Below, piece by piece: positions 8,389 through 16,844 of a DNA stretch of 49,123 bases (within the stretch, counting starts at the first letter, position 1; each line of letters opens with the position of its first letter). Where the stretch lies: positions 1 to 49,123 of the forward strand of contig JBKDUF010000064.1 of NCBI GenBank assembly GCA_046339595.1, in the 5' to 3' direction. The notes below the pieces were generated by a model that ran no database searches, was not told the DNA's origin, and saw only the letters and a list, made by a program, of their open reading frames with translations. The stretch comes from Ga0077527 sp021300125. Its GTDB lineage: Bacteria > Pseudomonadota > Gammaproteobacteria > Burkholderiales > SG8-41. A program made the translations under genes and the position numbers.

Positions 8389-8769
8389 ATGGCCGTCCTC
8401 GAACTGAACCAGCAGAATTTCGAATCCACCGTCACCGGCCATTCGATGGTGATCATCGACTTCTGGGCGCCGTGGTGCGGCCCCTGCCGTTCCTTCGCCC
8501 CGGTGTTCGAGGCGGCCTCCGAACAGCATCCGGATGTGGTGTTCGCCAAGGTCAATTCCGACGACGAGCAGGCCATCGCCGGCCATTTCGGCATCCGCTC
8601 GATTCCCACGCTGATCCTGTTCCGTGACCAGATCATCGTCTTCATGCAGGCGGGCGCGATGCCGGCTTCCGCGCTGCAAAGCGTGATCGAGCAGGCCAAG
8701 GCGCTGGACATGGACCAGGTGCGCAAGGACATCGCCGAGCGCGACCAGCAGGCCCAGCAGCAGCAATGA
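8389..8769 (+). CDS. Thioredoxin-family protein
   Basis: A 126-residue thioredoxin with the classical active site W-C-G-P-C (Cys30 and Cys33) and the cis-proline motif S-I-P-T-L. It reduces disulfides in cytoplasmic proteins; no signal peptide is present. The frame is open much further upstream inside pabB, but the ATG at 8389 gives the typical start (M-A-V-L-E-L) and is 50 bases after the pabB stop. The C-terminus carries a charged and Gln-rich tail (residues 110-126, ending in six Gln/Ala residues), slightly longer than E. coli TrxA (109). This suggests a TrxA paralogue rather than the main thioredoxin. Confidence 0.92.
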   Translation: MAVLELNQQNFESTVTGHSMVIIDFWAPWCGPCRSFAPVFEAASEQHPDVVFAKVNSDDEQAIAGHFGIRSIPTLILFRDQIIVFMQAGAMPASALQSVIEQAKALDMDQVRKDIAERDQQAQQQQ

Positions 8770-8821
8770 TGGACCGGTTCATCGCGGGCGGCCCGCAGGC
8801 GCCGCGGGGAGGCATCAGCTC

Positions 8822-9985
8822 ATGACATCGCGCGGTTTCTGGATCGACCATTTCCCCGGCAATTTTCTGTGGTCCAACGCTGCGCTGGCCTGCAAGGGCA
8901 TGGCGCCCTACGGTGTGGTGGCGATGGACGAGATCGACCGCATCGCACTGCGCCTGAAGGATCGCCAGGAAGAGCCGGAGGCCTGGCCCGAGGAATGGTG
9001 CGCGATGGCGGCGAAACTCGAAAACACCGCCGATGCCGCGGCGGCGAAGGGGCAGGAACGCAGCGCGGGCAACACCTACCTGCGTGCCGGCAACTATTAC
9101 TACACCGGCGAACGTTTCATTCCGCCGGGTGAGGCCAAGGCCGCGGTGGGGCGCAAGGCCTACCGCTGTTTCCGCGAGGGCCTGACCCGGCGCCACCCCG
9201 AAATCGAGTTTGTCGAGGTGCCGTACCTGCAGGCCACGCTGCCGGCGCTGTTCATGAAGGCGCCCGGGGTGAGTGTGCGGGCGCCGACCGTGGTCATCTT
9301 CAACGGCATGGACAACTGCAAGGAAATGAGCGTGATCTTCGCCGGGCTGGAGTTCGCGAAGCGCGGCATGCACACGCTGGCGATCGACGGGCCGGGGCAG
9401 GGCGAGACGCTGCGTTTCCGAGGCATCCCCAGCCGCTTTGATTACGAAGTGCCGGGCAAGGCCGCCTATGACTATGTCGCGCAGCGTGCCGACGTCGATC
9501 CGGCGCGGGTGGTGATCATGGGCTACAGCTTCGGCGGCTATTACTCGGCGCGCATTGCCGCTTTCGAGCCGCGTTATGCCGCCGGCGTGGCGATGACCGC
9601 GCTGCACTGGGACCTTGCCGGCTGGCAGCAGAAGATCAGGGACAAGGCGAGGGCCGAGGGCAGCAAGATCGCGCAGTCGAATTTCCAGTTCCAGTGGGTG
9701 GTTGGTGCTGCTGACGTGGATCAGTCCATCGAGATTGCCGGGCGCTTCACGCTGAGGGATGTCGCCCACCAGATCACCATGCCCTTCCTGGTGACCCATG
9801 GCGCCAATGACCGCGTAGTGCCGGCGGAAAACGCGCAAAAGCTCTACGACGCGCTCGGCTCCGCGCGCAAGACGCTGCGCGTGTTCACCGCCGAGGACGG
9901 CGGCGCTGAGCATGCCCATGTCGACAACCGTCAGGTCGGTGTGGATTTCGTGGCCGACTGGATCGCGGCGAACCTGCCAGCCTGA
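8822..9985 (+). CDS. Alpha/beta hydrolase, dihydropseudooxynicotine-hydrolase-like
   Basis: A 387-residue cytoplasmic hydrolase with a long N-terminal helical domain (about 1-140) before the alpha/beta fold. The nucleophile elbow is G-Y-S-F-G-G with Ser236; the acid is probably Asp330 (G-A-N-D-R) and the base His364 (A-E-H-A-H). Length and layout resemble FrsA/DUF1100 hydrolases and 2,6-dihydropseudooxynicotine hydrolase, which cleaves a C-C bond. Burkholderiales carry many of these near Bug proteins and CoA-transferases, so a role in breakdown of an aromatic or keto acid is plausible, but the substrate is unknown. A GGGAGG at 8807-8812 sits nine bases before the ATG. It is followed by the efflux adaptor gene after 91 bases. 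Confidence 0.85.
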   Translation: MTSRGFWIDHFPGNFLWSNAALACKGMAPYGVVAMDEIDRIALRLKDRQEEPEAWPEEWCAMAAKLENTADAAAAKGQERSAGNTYLRAGNYYYTGERFIPPGEAKAAVGRKAYRCFREGLTRRHPEIEFVEVPYLQATLPALFMKAPGVSVRAPTVVIFNGMDNCKEMSVIFAGLEFAKRGMHTLAIDGPGQGETLRFRGIPSRFDYEVPGKAAYDYVAQRADVDPARVVIMGYSFGGYYSARIAAFEPRYAAGVAMTALHWDLAGWQQKIRDKARAEGSKIAQSNFQFQWVVGAADVDQSIEIAGRFTLRDVAHQITMPFLVTHGANDRVVPAENAQKLYDALGSARKTLRVFTAEDGGAEHAHVDNRQVGVDFVADWIAANLPA

Positions 9986-10076
9986 TATCGAGCCGCTGAA
10001 TCCGCCAGGGGCGCGCAGCCGGGCTGTACCCGCGGTAAACTCAGTCATCCGATTTCGCATTTCCCCCGGGTTCTCC

Positions 10077-11162
10077 TTGAAACGCCTGTTCTATCTGATC
10101 CTCGCGGTCCTGTTCCTCGTCGGCGCCGGCCTGACCTGGCGCCATTTCGCCCAGCCCAAGGCCGGCGCGCTGGTTGCGAAGGGGCCGGGCGGGCCGGCGC
10201 GGCCGATGCCGGTGAAGATTGCCCAGGTGCGCAGCGGTCCGGTGGTGGACAGTGTGTCCGCGGTGGGCACGCTGCTCGCCAATGAATCGGTGATGCTCCG
10301 TCCCGTGGTGGTCGGCCGCATCTTCGCCATCCATTTCCAGTAAGGCCAGCAGGTGCGCAGGGGCGAGAAGCTGCTGACCATGGACGCCGGCGAGACCGAA
10401 GCCCAGCTGGTCTCGGCGGTGGCTGCGGCCAACCTCAACCGCAGCCGGCTCAAGCGCGCCGAGGAGCTGCAGGCAAAGAATTTCATCAGCGTGCAGGCGC
10501 TGGACGAGGCGCGGGAGAACGTGAATCAGTCGAACGCGCGCGAGACCGAGCTGCGCGCGAGGCTGGCGAAGACCGTGGTGCATGCGCCCTTCGACGGCGT
10601 CACCGGACTGCGCCAGGTCAGCGCGGGCGCCTACGTCAAGGCCGGGCAGGATGTGGCGCGGCTGGAGGGCATCGGCGTGCTCAAGCTGGATTTCCGCGTG
10701 CCCGAGCTGTACCTGAGACGGCTGCGCGTCGGCCAGGGCCTAAGCATCAACGTCGATGCCTATGCCGGCGAGACCTTCTCCGGCAGTATCTATGCCATCG
10801 AGCCCGCCGTGGACGAATCCACGCGCACCGTGCTGCTGCGCGCGCGCCTGCCCAATCCCGGAGCCCGTCTCAAGCCCGGCATGTTCGCGCGGGTCAGTCT
10901 CGAGTTTGCGCGACGCGACAACGCGCTGCTGGTACCGGAGCAGGCCATCGTGCCGCGCGGCGACGGCCGCTTCGTCTACCGTGTCGTTGACGGCAAGGCC
11001 GCATTGACCAAGGTCGAGACCGGCGTGCGCCGGCCGGGCGAAGTCGAGGTGCTGAGCGGACTGCAGGCCGGTGACACCATCGTCGCCGACGGACAGTTGA
11101 AGCTGCAGGACGGCGCGGGGGGCAGCACCGGCGCGCCGAAGCCGGCGCCGCCGGCGAAGTAA
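10077..11162 (+). pseudogene. RND efflux periplasmic adaptor, interrupted by an in-frame TAA
   Basis: Membrane fusion protein of an RND pump (HlyD/AcrA-like): an N-terminal membrane anchor (K-R-L-F-Y-L-I-L-A-V-L-F-L-V), a lipoyl half, a helical hairpin (about 100-160), then barrel and membrane-proximal domains. TAA at 10341-10343 interrupts codon 89, inside the lipoyl segment I-H-F-Q-(stop)-G-Q-Q-V-R-R-G-E. The same frame continues without any shift to a TAA at 11160-11162, giving the normal length of about 360 codons. Relatives usually have E-G or a similar residue there, so a single base change (for example GAA or CAA to TAA) explains it. The start at TTG 10077 is tentative. The C-terminal part could in principle restart at GTG 10353, but that product would lack the anchor. 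The pump gene follows after 15 bases. Confidence 0.88.
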
Positions 11163-11177
11163 CCCCGGGCCCCGCTG

Positions 11178-14100
11178 ATGCAGCTTCCGGAACTTTCCGT
11201 CAGGCGTCCCGTGCTGGCCACGGTGATGAGCCTGATGATCGTGCTCGTCGGCATCATTTCCTTTGAGCGTCTGACGGTGCGCGAGTACCCCAAGATCGAC
11301 TCGCCGGTGGTGTCGGTGCGCACGGTCTATGCCGGTGCCAGCGCGCAGGTGATGGAGACCCAGGTCACCCAGCCGCTGGAGGACAGCATCTCCGGTATCG
11401 AGGGCGTGAAGACGCTGAAGTCGATCAGCCGTGAGGAGGTGAGCCAGATCACGGTCGAATTCACCAACGACCGCGATCCCGACCTCGCCGCCAACGATGT
11501 GCGCGACCGCGTGGCTCGCGCGCGCGGCCGGCTGCCGGACGAGGTGGACGATCCGATCATCGCTAAGGTCGAGGCCGATGCCCAGGCCATCCTCTGGCTG
11601 CGCCTGATTTCCGACCGCCATGCGCCGCTGGAGATTTCGGACTATGCCGACCGCTATGTTGTGGATCGCCTGAAAACGCTGCCCGGGGTGGCCTCGGTGG
11701 TGATCGGCGGCGAGCGCCGCTATGCGATGCGCATCTGGCTCGACCGCGAGCGGCTCGCCGCCTATGCGCTGACGCCGCAGGATGTCGAGGACGCGCTGCG
11801 CAGGCAGAACATCGAGGTACCGGCGGGGCGCATCGAGAGCAGCCAGCGCGAGTTCAACGTGCTGTCCGAGACCGATCTGCGCACCCCGGAACAGTTCAGC
11901 CAGCTCATCATCCGCGAGGTGAAGGGCTACCCGGTGCGGCTGCGCGATGTCGGCCGTGCCGAGCTGGGTGCCGCCGACGAGCGCAACATCCTGCGGGTGA
12001 ACGGCAACCCGGCCATCGGCATGGGCATCGTCAAGCAGTCCACGGCCAACACCCTGGGTGTGGCCAAGGCGGTGAAGGCCGAATTGCCGAAGCTCACCGC
12101 GGCGCTGCCCGAGGGCATGCAGCTGGCGGTGGCCTTCGATACCTCGATTTTCATCGAGGAGTCGATCAATTCGGTGTATCACGTGCTGGGTGAGGCGCTG
12201 CTCCTGGTGGTGCTGGTGATCTTCCTGTTCCTGCGCTCGCTGCGCGCGACGCTGATTCCCTTCGTCACGATACCGGTGTCCCTGGTCGGCGCGTTCTTCC
12301 TGATCTGGATCATGGGTTTCTCGATCAACGTGCTCACGCTGCTCGGCATCGTGCTCGCGGTGGGTCTGGTGGTGGACGATGCCATCGTCGTATTGGAAAA
12401 CATCCACCGCCATGTCGAGGAGGGCATGTCGCCGCTGGAAGCCTCGCTCAAGGGCGGGCGCGAGATCGCCTTTGCGGTGATCGCGATGACCGTGACGCTG
12501 GCCGCGGTGTTCGCGCCGCTGGCCTTCGCCACCGGCAACACCGGACGGCTGTTTCTTGAATTCGCGCTGACTGTGGCCGCCGCGGTGATCGTTTCCGGTT
12601 TTGTCGCGCTGACGCTGACGCCGATGATGTGCTCGAAGCTGCTGCGCCGGGAGAGCGGTCACGGCAGGCTCTACAACGGGCTGGAGCGGTTTTTCGTCGC
12701 GATGTCGGCCGGTTACGAGCGGCTGCTGCGCGCAAGCCTGTCGCGGCGCGGCGTGGTCGTCGCCCTGTTCGTGGCGATGGCCGCGGGCGGTTCGGCGCTG
12801 TTCATGACCACCAAGTCCGAGCTGTCGCCGCTGGAGGACCGCGGCTTTTTCCTCGGCATCATGGTCGCCCCAGAGGGCGCAACCAAGGAATACACCGATG
12901 ACTACGCGCGGGTGTGGGAGCGCATCTACGCCGAGGTGCCGGAGATCACTTCGTATTTTGTCGTCGTCGCGCCCGGCCTGGAACGCCCCAACCCGGTCAA
13001 TTTCTCGCTCTCGTTCGTGCGTCTGAAGGACTGGGACGAGCGCAGCCGCAAGACGCAGGAGGTCACGGCCTCGATTGCGCCGAAGATGTTCGGCCAGATG
13101 CCCGGCGTGCTGGCCTTCCCGATCAATCCGCCCTCGCTGGGGCAGAATTTCCGCAATCCGCCGGTGCAGTACGTGGTGCAGGGCAACTCCTACGAGGATC
13201 TTGACCGCAAGGTGTCGGCGCTGCTTGCCGCGGCGCGCAAGTCACCGGCGCTCGCCAATCTCGACAGCGACCTCAAGCTCAACAAGCCGCAGCTGTCGAT
13301 CGACATCGACCGCGACAAGGCAGCGGCCCTGGGCATCCAGGTTGACGCCGTGGGCCGCACCCTCGAAACCCTGCTTGGCGGCCGCCAGGTCACGCGCTTC
13401 AAGCGCGAGGGCAAGCAGTACGACGTGATCGTCAAGCTCGAGGACAAGGACCGCCGCCAGCCCACCGACCTGACTTCGATCTACATCCGCGGCGCGCGCG
13501 GCGACATCACCCAGCTCTCCAACCTGGTGCGCCTGACCGAGACCGTGGCGCCGAAGGAGCTCAACCATTTCAACCGGCTGCGTGCGGCGACCATCTCCGG
13601 CAACGTCGGCGCCGGCTACACCCTGTCGGAGGCGATCGCTGCGCTCGATGCCGCAGCGGCCGAGGTGCTGACGCCGGAATACCAGACCGCGCTTGACGGG
13701 CAGTCGCGCGAATTCCGCGAGTCCGGCCAGCAGCTTTACCTGATTTTCCTGATGGCGCTCGCCTTCATCTACCTGGTGCTGGCGGCGCAGTTCGAGAGTT
13801 TCCGCGGACCGCTGGTGATCATGCTGACGGTGCCGCTGGCGGTGACCGGCGCGCTGCTGACCATGAAGCTGACCGGCGGCACGCTCAACGTCTACAGCCA
13901 GATCGGGCTGGTCATGCTGATCGGCCTGATCACCAAGAACGGCATCCTGATCGTGGAGTTCGCCAACCAGCTGCGCGACCAGGGGCGCGAGAAAATCGAG
14001 GCGCTGGTCGAGGCCTGCGCGCTGCGCCTGCGGCCGATCCTGATGACCACCGCGGCGACGGTGCTCGGCGCGCTGCCGCTGGCGCTCGCCACCGGCGCGG

Positions 14101-14246
14101 GTGCGGAGTCACGCTCGGCCATCGGCTGGGTGGTGGTCGGGGGCATGACTGTGGGCACGCTGTTCACGCTGTTCGTGATCCCGGTTGCTTATACCTACAT
14201 CGTCGGAGGGCGCCGGGCAGGCGCTGCAGACGCCGCCGCGGCCTAG
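11178..14246 (+). CDS. RND efflux permease (HAE-1 family, MdtB/AcrB-like)
   Basis: A 1022-residue inner-membrane proton/drug antiporter, full length for the family. Twelve membrane segments are expected: the first at residues 10-28 (V-L-A-T-V-M-S-L-M-I-V), a group after about 335, and a last group from about 850. The proton-relay aspartates are in V-V-D-D-A-I-V-V-L-E-N in TM4, and the TM10 lysine is in I-T-K-N-G-I-L. The large periplasmic loops match pore and docking domains. The gene is intact although its adaptor is broken, and no outer-membrane channel gene is adjacent. It may share the channel encoded at 21.3-22.7 kb. Its TAG stop overlaps the stop codon of the convergent LysR gene. Confidence 0.95.
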   Translation: MQLPELSVRRPVLATVMSLMIVLVGIISFERLTVREYPKIDSPVVSVRTVYAGASAQVMETQVTQPLEDSISGIEGVKTLKSISREEVSQITVEFTNDRDPDLAANDVRDRVARARGRLPDEVDDPIIAKVEADAQAILWLRLISDRHAPLEISDYADRYVVDRLKTLPGVASVVIGGERRYAMRIWLDRERLAAYALTPQDVEDALRRQNIEVPAGRIESSQREFNVLSETDLRTPEQFSQLIIREVKGYPVRLRDVGRAELGAADERNILRVNGNPAIGMGIVKQSTANTLGVAKAVKAELPKLTAALPEGMQLAVAFDTSIFIEESINSVYHVLGEALLLVVLVIFLFLRSLRATLIPFVTIPVSLVGAFFLIWIMGFSINVLTLLGIVLAVGLVVDDAIVVLENIHRHVEEGMSPLEASLKGGREIAFAVIAMTVTLAAVFAPLAFATGNTGRLFLEFALTVAAAVIVSGFVALTLTPMMCSKLLRRESGHGRLYNGLERFFVAMSAGYERLLRASLSRRGVVVALFVAMAAGGSALFMTTKSELSPLEDRGFFLGIMVAPEGATKEYTDDYARVWERIYAEVPEITSYFVVVAPGLERPNPVNFSLSFVRLKDWDERSRKTQEVTASIAPKMFGQMPGVLAFPINPPSLGQNFRNPPVQYVVQGNSYEDLDRKVSALLAAARKSPALANLDSDLKLNKPQLSIDIDRDKAAALGIQVDAVGRTLETLLGGRQVTRFKREGKQYDVIVKLEDKDRRQPTDLTSIYIRGARGDITQLSNLVRLTETVAPKELNHFNRLRAATISGNVGAGYTLSEAIAALDAAAAEVLTPEYQTALDGQSREFRESGQQLYLIFLMALAFIYLVLAAQFESFRGPLVIMLTVPLAVTGALLTMKLTGGTLNVYSQIGLVMLIGLITKNGILIVEFANQLRDQGREKIEALVEACALRLRPILMTTAATVLGALPLALATGAGAESRSAIGWVVVGGMTVGTLFTLFVIPVAYTYIVGGRRAGAADAAAA

Positions 14247-15163
14247 GCGGTTTCCAGTGCGCGGTCCAGCCATCCCGGCTGATCAACCCGGTCGACAAAC
14301 CACTTCAGCGCCTTGCCGCGGGATGCGGTGCGCCAGGCCAGATACATCATCTGGCTGACCTTGGCTTCCTCGGTGCGCTTGAGCACCAGCTCTACGCGCG
14401 CCGCAGCAGCCTGGGCCAGGCACTGCGGCAGGTAGCCGACACCGAGCCCCATCACCTGCGCGCGCAGCTTGGCCGCGGCATCGGCGATGGTCAGCGTGTC
14501 CTGACCCGACAGCAGTCCGGTGGTGCGCGGCGGCAGGTTGCGCGAGCTGTCGGCGACGACCACCGCGCGGTGGGCGAGGATGTCCTCGCGGGTCAGCGGC
14601 TCGCGCGTTTATGCCAGCGGATGCGCCGGCGCCACCGAGAACACCCAGTCGATTTCACCCAGCGGCCGCGTCTGGCAGCCGCCGCCCGCCGGCCCCTCGC
14701 CGGAGGCACCGATGGCGAGGTCTGCGCGATGGGACGCCAGCGCATCCCAGCAGCCGCCGAGCACCTCGCTCGAGAAGCGCAGGCGGGTCTCCGTGTGTCC
14801 GGCGTAAAAGTCACCGGCCAGCTTCAGCATTGCGGTCGCCGGTATCAGGCCGTCGTAGGCGATGCGCAGTTCGGCTTCCCAGCCGGTGGCCACGCGCTTC
14901 ACGCGCGCCTCAAGTTCGCCGGCGGCACGCAGCAGGTGCCGGCCTTCGTTGAGCAGTTCAAGCCCGGCCACGGTCAGCTTGGCGCGATGGCCGCGGCGGT
15001 CGAACAGCAGCACGTCGAGATCCTGTTCGAGTTTCTGCACGGTGTAGGTCACGGCCGAAGGCACGCGGTGCAGCTCGTGCGCGGCGGCGGCGAAGCTGCC
15101 CCTGCGGTCAATTGCGTCGATCACCAGCAGGGCATCGAGGGACAGGCGGAGGCTCATGGCCAT
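14243..15163 (-). pseudogene. LysR-family regulator, interrupted by an in-frame TAA
   Basis: LysR-type transcription factor: an N-terminal winged helix (residues 1-65, with G-S-F-A-A-A-A-H-E-L and A-V-T-Y-T-V-Q-K-L-E) and an effector-binding domain. The frame runs 184 codons to H-P-L-A, where TAA at 14609-14611 stops it. The same frame then continues for about 120 codons as T-R-E-P-L-T-R-E-D, the usual continuation of this fold, to a TAG at 14243-14245. Total length would be about 305 residues, normal for the family. A single substitution accounts for the break. It is divergent from the pirin gene across an AT-rich region with a perfect palindrome, so its original targets are probably pirin and flavodoxin, and itself. 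If the stop is real, DNA binding could persist without effector control. Confidence 0.9.
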
Positions 15164-15205
15164 GATTCTGCCTTACTCCCAAAACATATACAACTATCTG
15201 TTTTA

Positions 15206-15225
15206 ATTGAATATTTTTATTCAAT
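15206..15225. promoter_or_regulatory. Perfect inverted repeat, probable LysR operator
   Basis: ATTGAATA, four T residues, TATTCAAT: a perfect 8-base-arm palindrome in the 166-base gap between the divergent LysR and pirin genes. The surrounding 50 bases are strikingly AT-rich. It fits the T-N11-A style of LysR sites and probably overlaps one of the divergent promoters. Confidence 0.6.
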
Positions 15226-15329
15226 AAATCTGATTGACTGGGTCAGTTCTTTTCGCTTTCTTGAGCCCGGCAGTCTCCCCAGGATACGTCCCATTGCAGC
15301 ACGCAACCCCGATGACAGGAGACACCATC

Positions 15330-16025
15330 ATGCTGGAACTGCGCAGAAGTGAAGACCGCGGCCACGCCAACCACGGCTGGCTCGATTCGTACCACAGCTT
15401 TTCCTTTGCCGATTACCACGATCCCGGGCTCATGGGCTATGGCCCGCTGCGCGTGATCAACGAGGATCGTGTGCAGGCCGGGGCCGGCTTCGGCACCCAC
15501 GGTCACCGCGACATGGAGATCATCAGCTACGTGCTCGACGGTGCGCTGGCGCACCAGGACTCGATGGGCAATGGCTCGACGATCGTGCCGGGCGACGTGC
15601 AGCGCATGAGCGCAGGCACCGGCGTGCGCCATTCCGAGTTCAACCACAGCAAGGACGGGGCCACGCACTTCCTGCAGATCTGGATCGAGCCGAAGTTCAC
15701 TGGCATCAAGCCCTCGTACGAGCAGAAGCATTTCACTGCGGAAGACAGGCGCGGCCGTCTGCGCCTGATCGTGTCGCCGGACGGGCGCGACGGTTCACTC
15801 AGCATGAACCAGGACGCCTTTCTCCACGCCGGGCTGTTTGACGGCAACGAGGCGGCGCAGCTCACCATCGCCGCAGGCCGTCGCGGCTATGTCCATGTCG
15901 CGCGCGGCAGCCTCTGTGTCAACGGCCAGCGCCTGGGCGCCGGTGATGCCATGAAAACCGGGGCCGCAATCATCCGCATCGAAAACGGCAGCGACGCCGA
16001 GGTGCTGGTGTTCGACCTGCCCTGA
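15330..16025 (+). CDS. Pirin-family protein (quercetinase-like)
   Basis: A 231-residue bicupin of the pirin family, the same length as E. coli YhhW. Metal ligands fall at the canonical positions His57, His59, His101 and Glu103 (F-G-T-H-G-H and V-R-H-S-E-F). Bacterial pirins of this type bind a divalent metal, and some open the flavonol quercetin with dioxygen; others act as regulators or redox sensors. ATG 15330 is preferred because AGGAG at 15316-15320 lies nine bases upstream; an in-frame ATG at 15312 is possible but overlaps that site. It is followed by a flavodoxin-type quinone reductase gene 56 bases downstream, a frequent pairing next to a LysR regulator that suggests a response to quinones or phenolics. 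Confidence 0.95.
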   Translation: MLELRRSEDRGHANHGWLDSYHSFSFADYHDPGLMGYGPLRVINEDRVQAGAGFGTHGHRDMEIISYVLDGALAHQDSMGNGSTIVPGDVQRMSAGTGVRHSEFNHSKDGATHFLQIWIEPKFTGIKPSYEQKHFTAEDRRGRLRLIVSPDGRDGSLSMNQDAFLHAGLFDGNEAAQLTIAAGRRGYVHVARGSLCVNGQRLGAGDAMKTGAAIIRIENGSDAEVLVFDLP

Positions 16026-16081
16026 ATGCCGCCATCAACCATCCGCAAGCGTTTCCACCGATACCAACAGGAGTCAACTTC

Positions 16082-16648
16082 ATGAGCAAAATCGCCATCG
16101 TTTACCACAGCGGCTACGGCCATACCGCTGAAATCGCCAAGGCCGTCGCGCGTGGCGCGGCCCAGTTGTCCGGAGTCACCGTGCAGTCGATCAGTGTCGC
16201 CGACGCGGACAGGCGCTGGGAGGATCTGGCCGCCGCCGATGCCATCATCTTCGGTGCGCCGACCTACATGGGCAGTGCGTCGGCACCGTTCAAGGCTTTC
16301 GCCGATGCCAGTTCCAAGGTCTGGTTCACCCAGGGCTGGAAGGACAAGATTGCCGCCGGTTTTACCCACTCCGGCAGCGTCAATGGCGACAAGTACAACA
16401 CCATCAACCAGATGTTCACGCTGGCGATGCAGCACGGCATGGTCTGGGTTGGCCTGGGCCTGATGCCCGGCAACAACTCAAGCAAGGGCAGCCCCGAGGA
16501 TCTCAACCGCATGGGCAGCTTCACCGGACTGATGACCCAGTCCAATGTCGATCAGGGCGCCGATGCGATTCCTGCAAGCGACCTGAAGACCGCAGAACAC
16601 CTCGGCCGGCGCGTGGCCCAGTTCGCGGCGGCCCGACCGCGTGCCTGA
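16082..16648 (+). CDS. Flavodoxin-fold NAD(P)H-dependent oxidoreductase (WrbA-like)
   Basis: A 188-residue flavoprotein with the FMN phosphate loop Y-H-S-G-Y-G-H-T-A-E (residues 8-17), the aromatic loop G-A-P-T-Y-M-G-S (about 59-66) and the third FMN contact S-G-S-V-N-G-D (about 97-103). The fold matches WrbA and related quinone reductases, which reduce quinones by two electrons and avoid semiquinone radicals. A CAGGAG at about 16069-16074 precedes the ATG. It is probably co-transcribed with the pirin gene upstream; both would respond to the divergent, now interrupted LysR protein. The 196 bases after it hold no gene that I can see, only a short GC-rich hairpin at 16655-16667 without a T tract. 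Confidence 0.93.
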   Translation: MSKIAIVYHSGYGHTAEIAKAVARGAAQLSGVTVQSISVADADRRWEDLAAADAIIFGAPTYMGSASAPFKAFADASSKVWFTQGWKDKIAAGFTHSGSVNGDKYNTINQMFTLAMQHGMVWVGLGLMPGNNSSKGSPEDLNRMGSFTGLMTQSNVDQGADAIPASDLKTAEHLGRRVAQFAAARPRA

Positions 16649-16844
16649 ACGCCAGCCGGTCTCCGGCGCAGGCCAGCCCGTCGTGTACGTGTCACACGGC
16701 GAACGCCCCTGTCTCTGGATGCAGACCGGTCCGAGGCGCATGTCTGGTGCAATCACGGCCATCCCGGGGTGTCGACTCCGGCGCAGTCATGGTCACGATT
16801 CAGCCTGGACGGCGCAGACCCGGATCCACCCCGGGTCGCGGGCT

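Noticed and set aside
6942..8732. Long open frame opposite pabB and thioredoxin (about 596 codons)
   Set aside because: It mirrors well-recognised enzymes on the other strand, crosses two genes, and has a His/Arg/Gly-rich composition with no family motif; a GC-rich antisense shadow.
10740..12662. Long open frame opposite the RND adaptor and pump (about 640 codons)
   Set aside because: The pump on the plus strand has complete RND motifs; the reverse reading is dominated by His, Arg, Gln and Ala without domains.
10341..14611. Reassigned or read-through TAA codons
   Set aside because: TAA is used as a normal stop elsewhere, for example at 11160, 22717, 38254 and 48238, so reassignment is not supported. 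Programmed readthrough lacks any context signal.
15217..15225. The 9-base string TTATTCAAT shared with the hrpA island (44504-44512)
   Set aside because: AT-rich strings of this length can recur by chance, and the copy in hrpA lacks the opposite palindromic arm.
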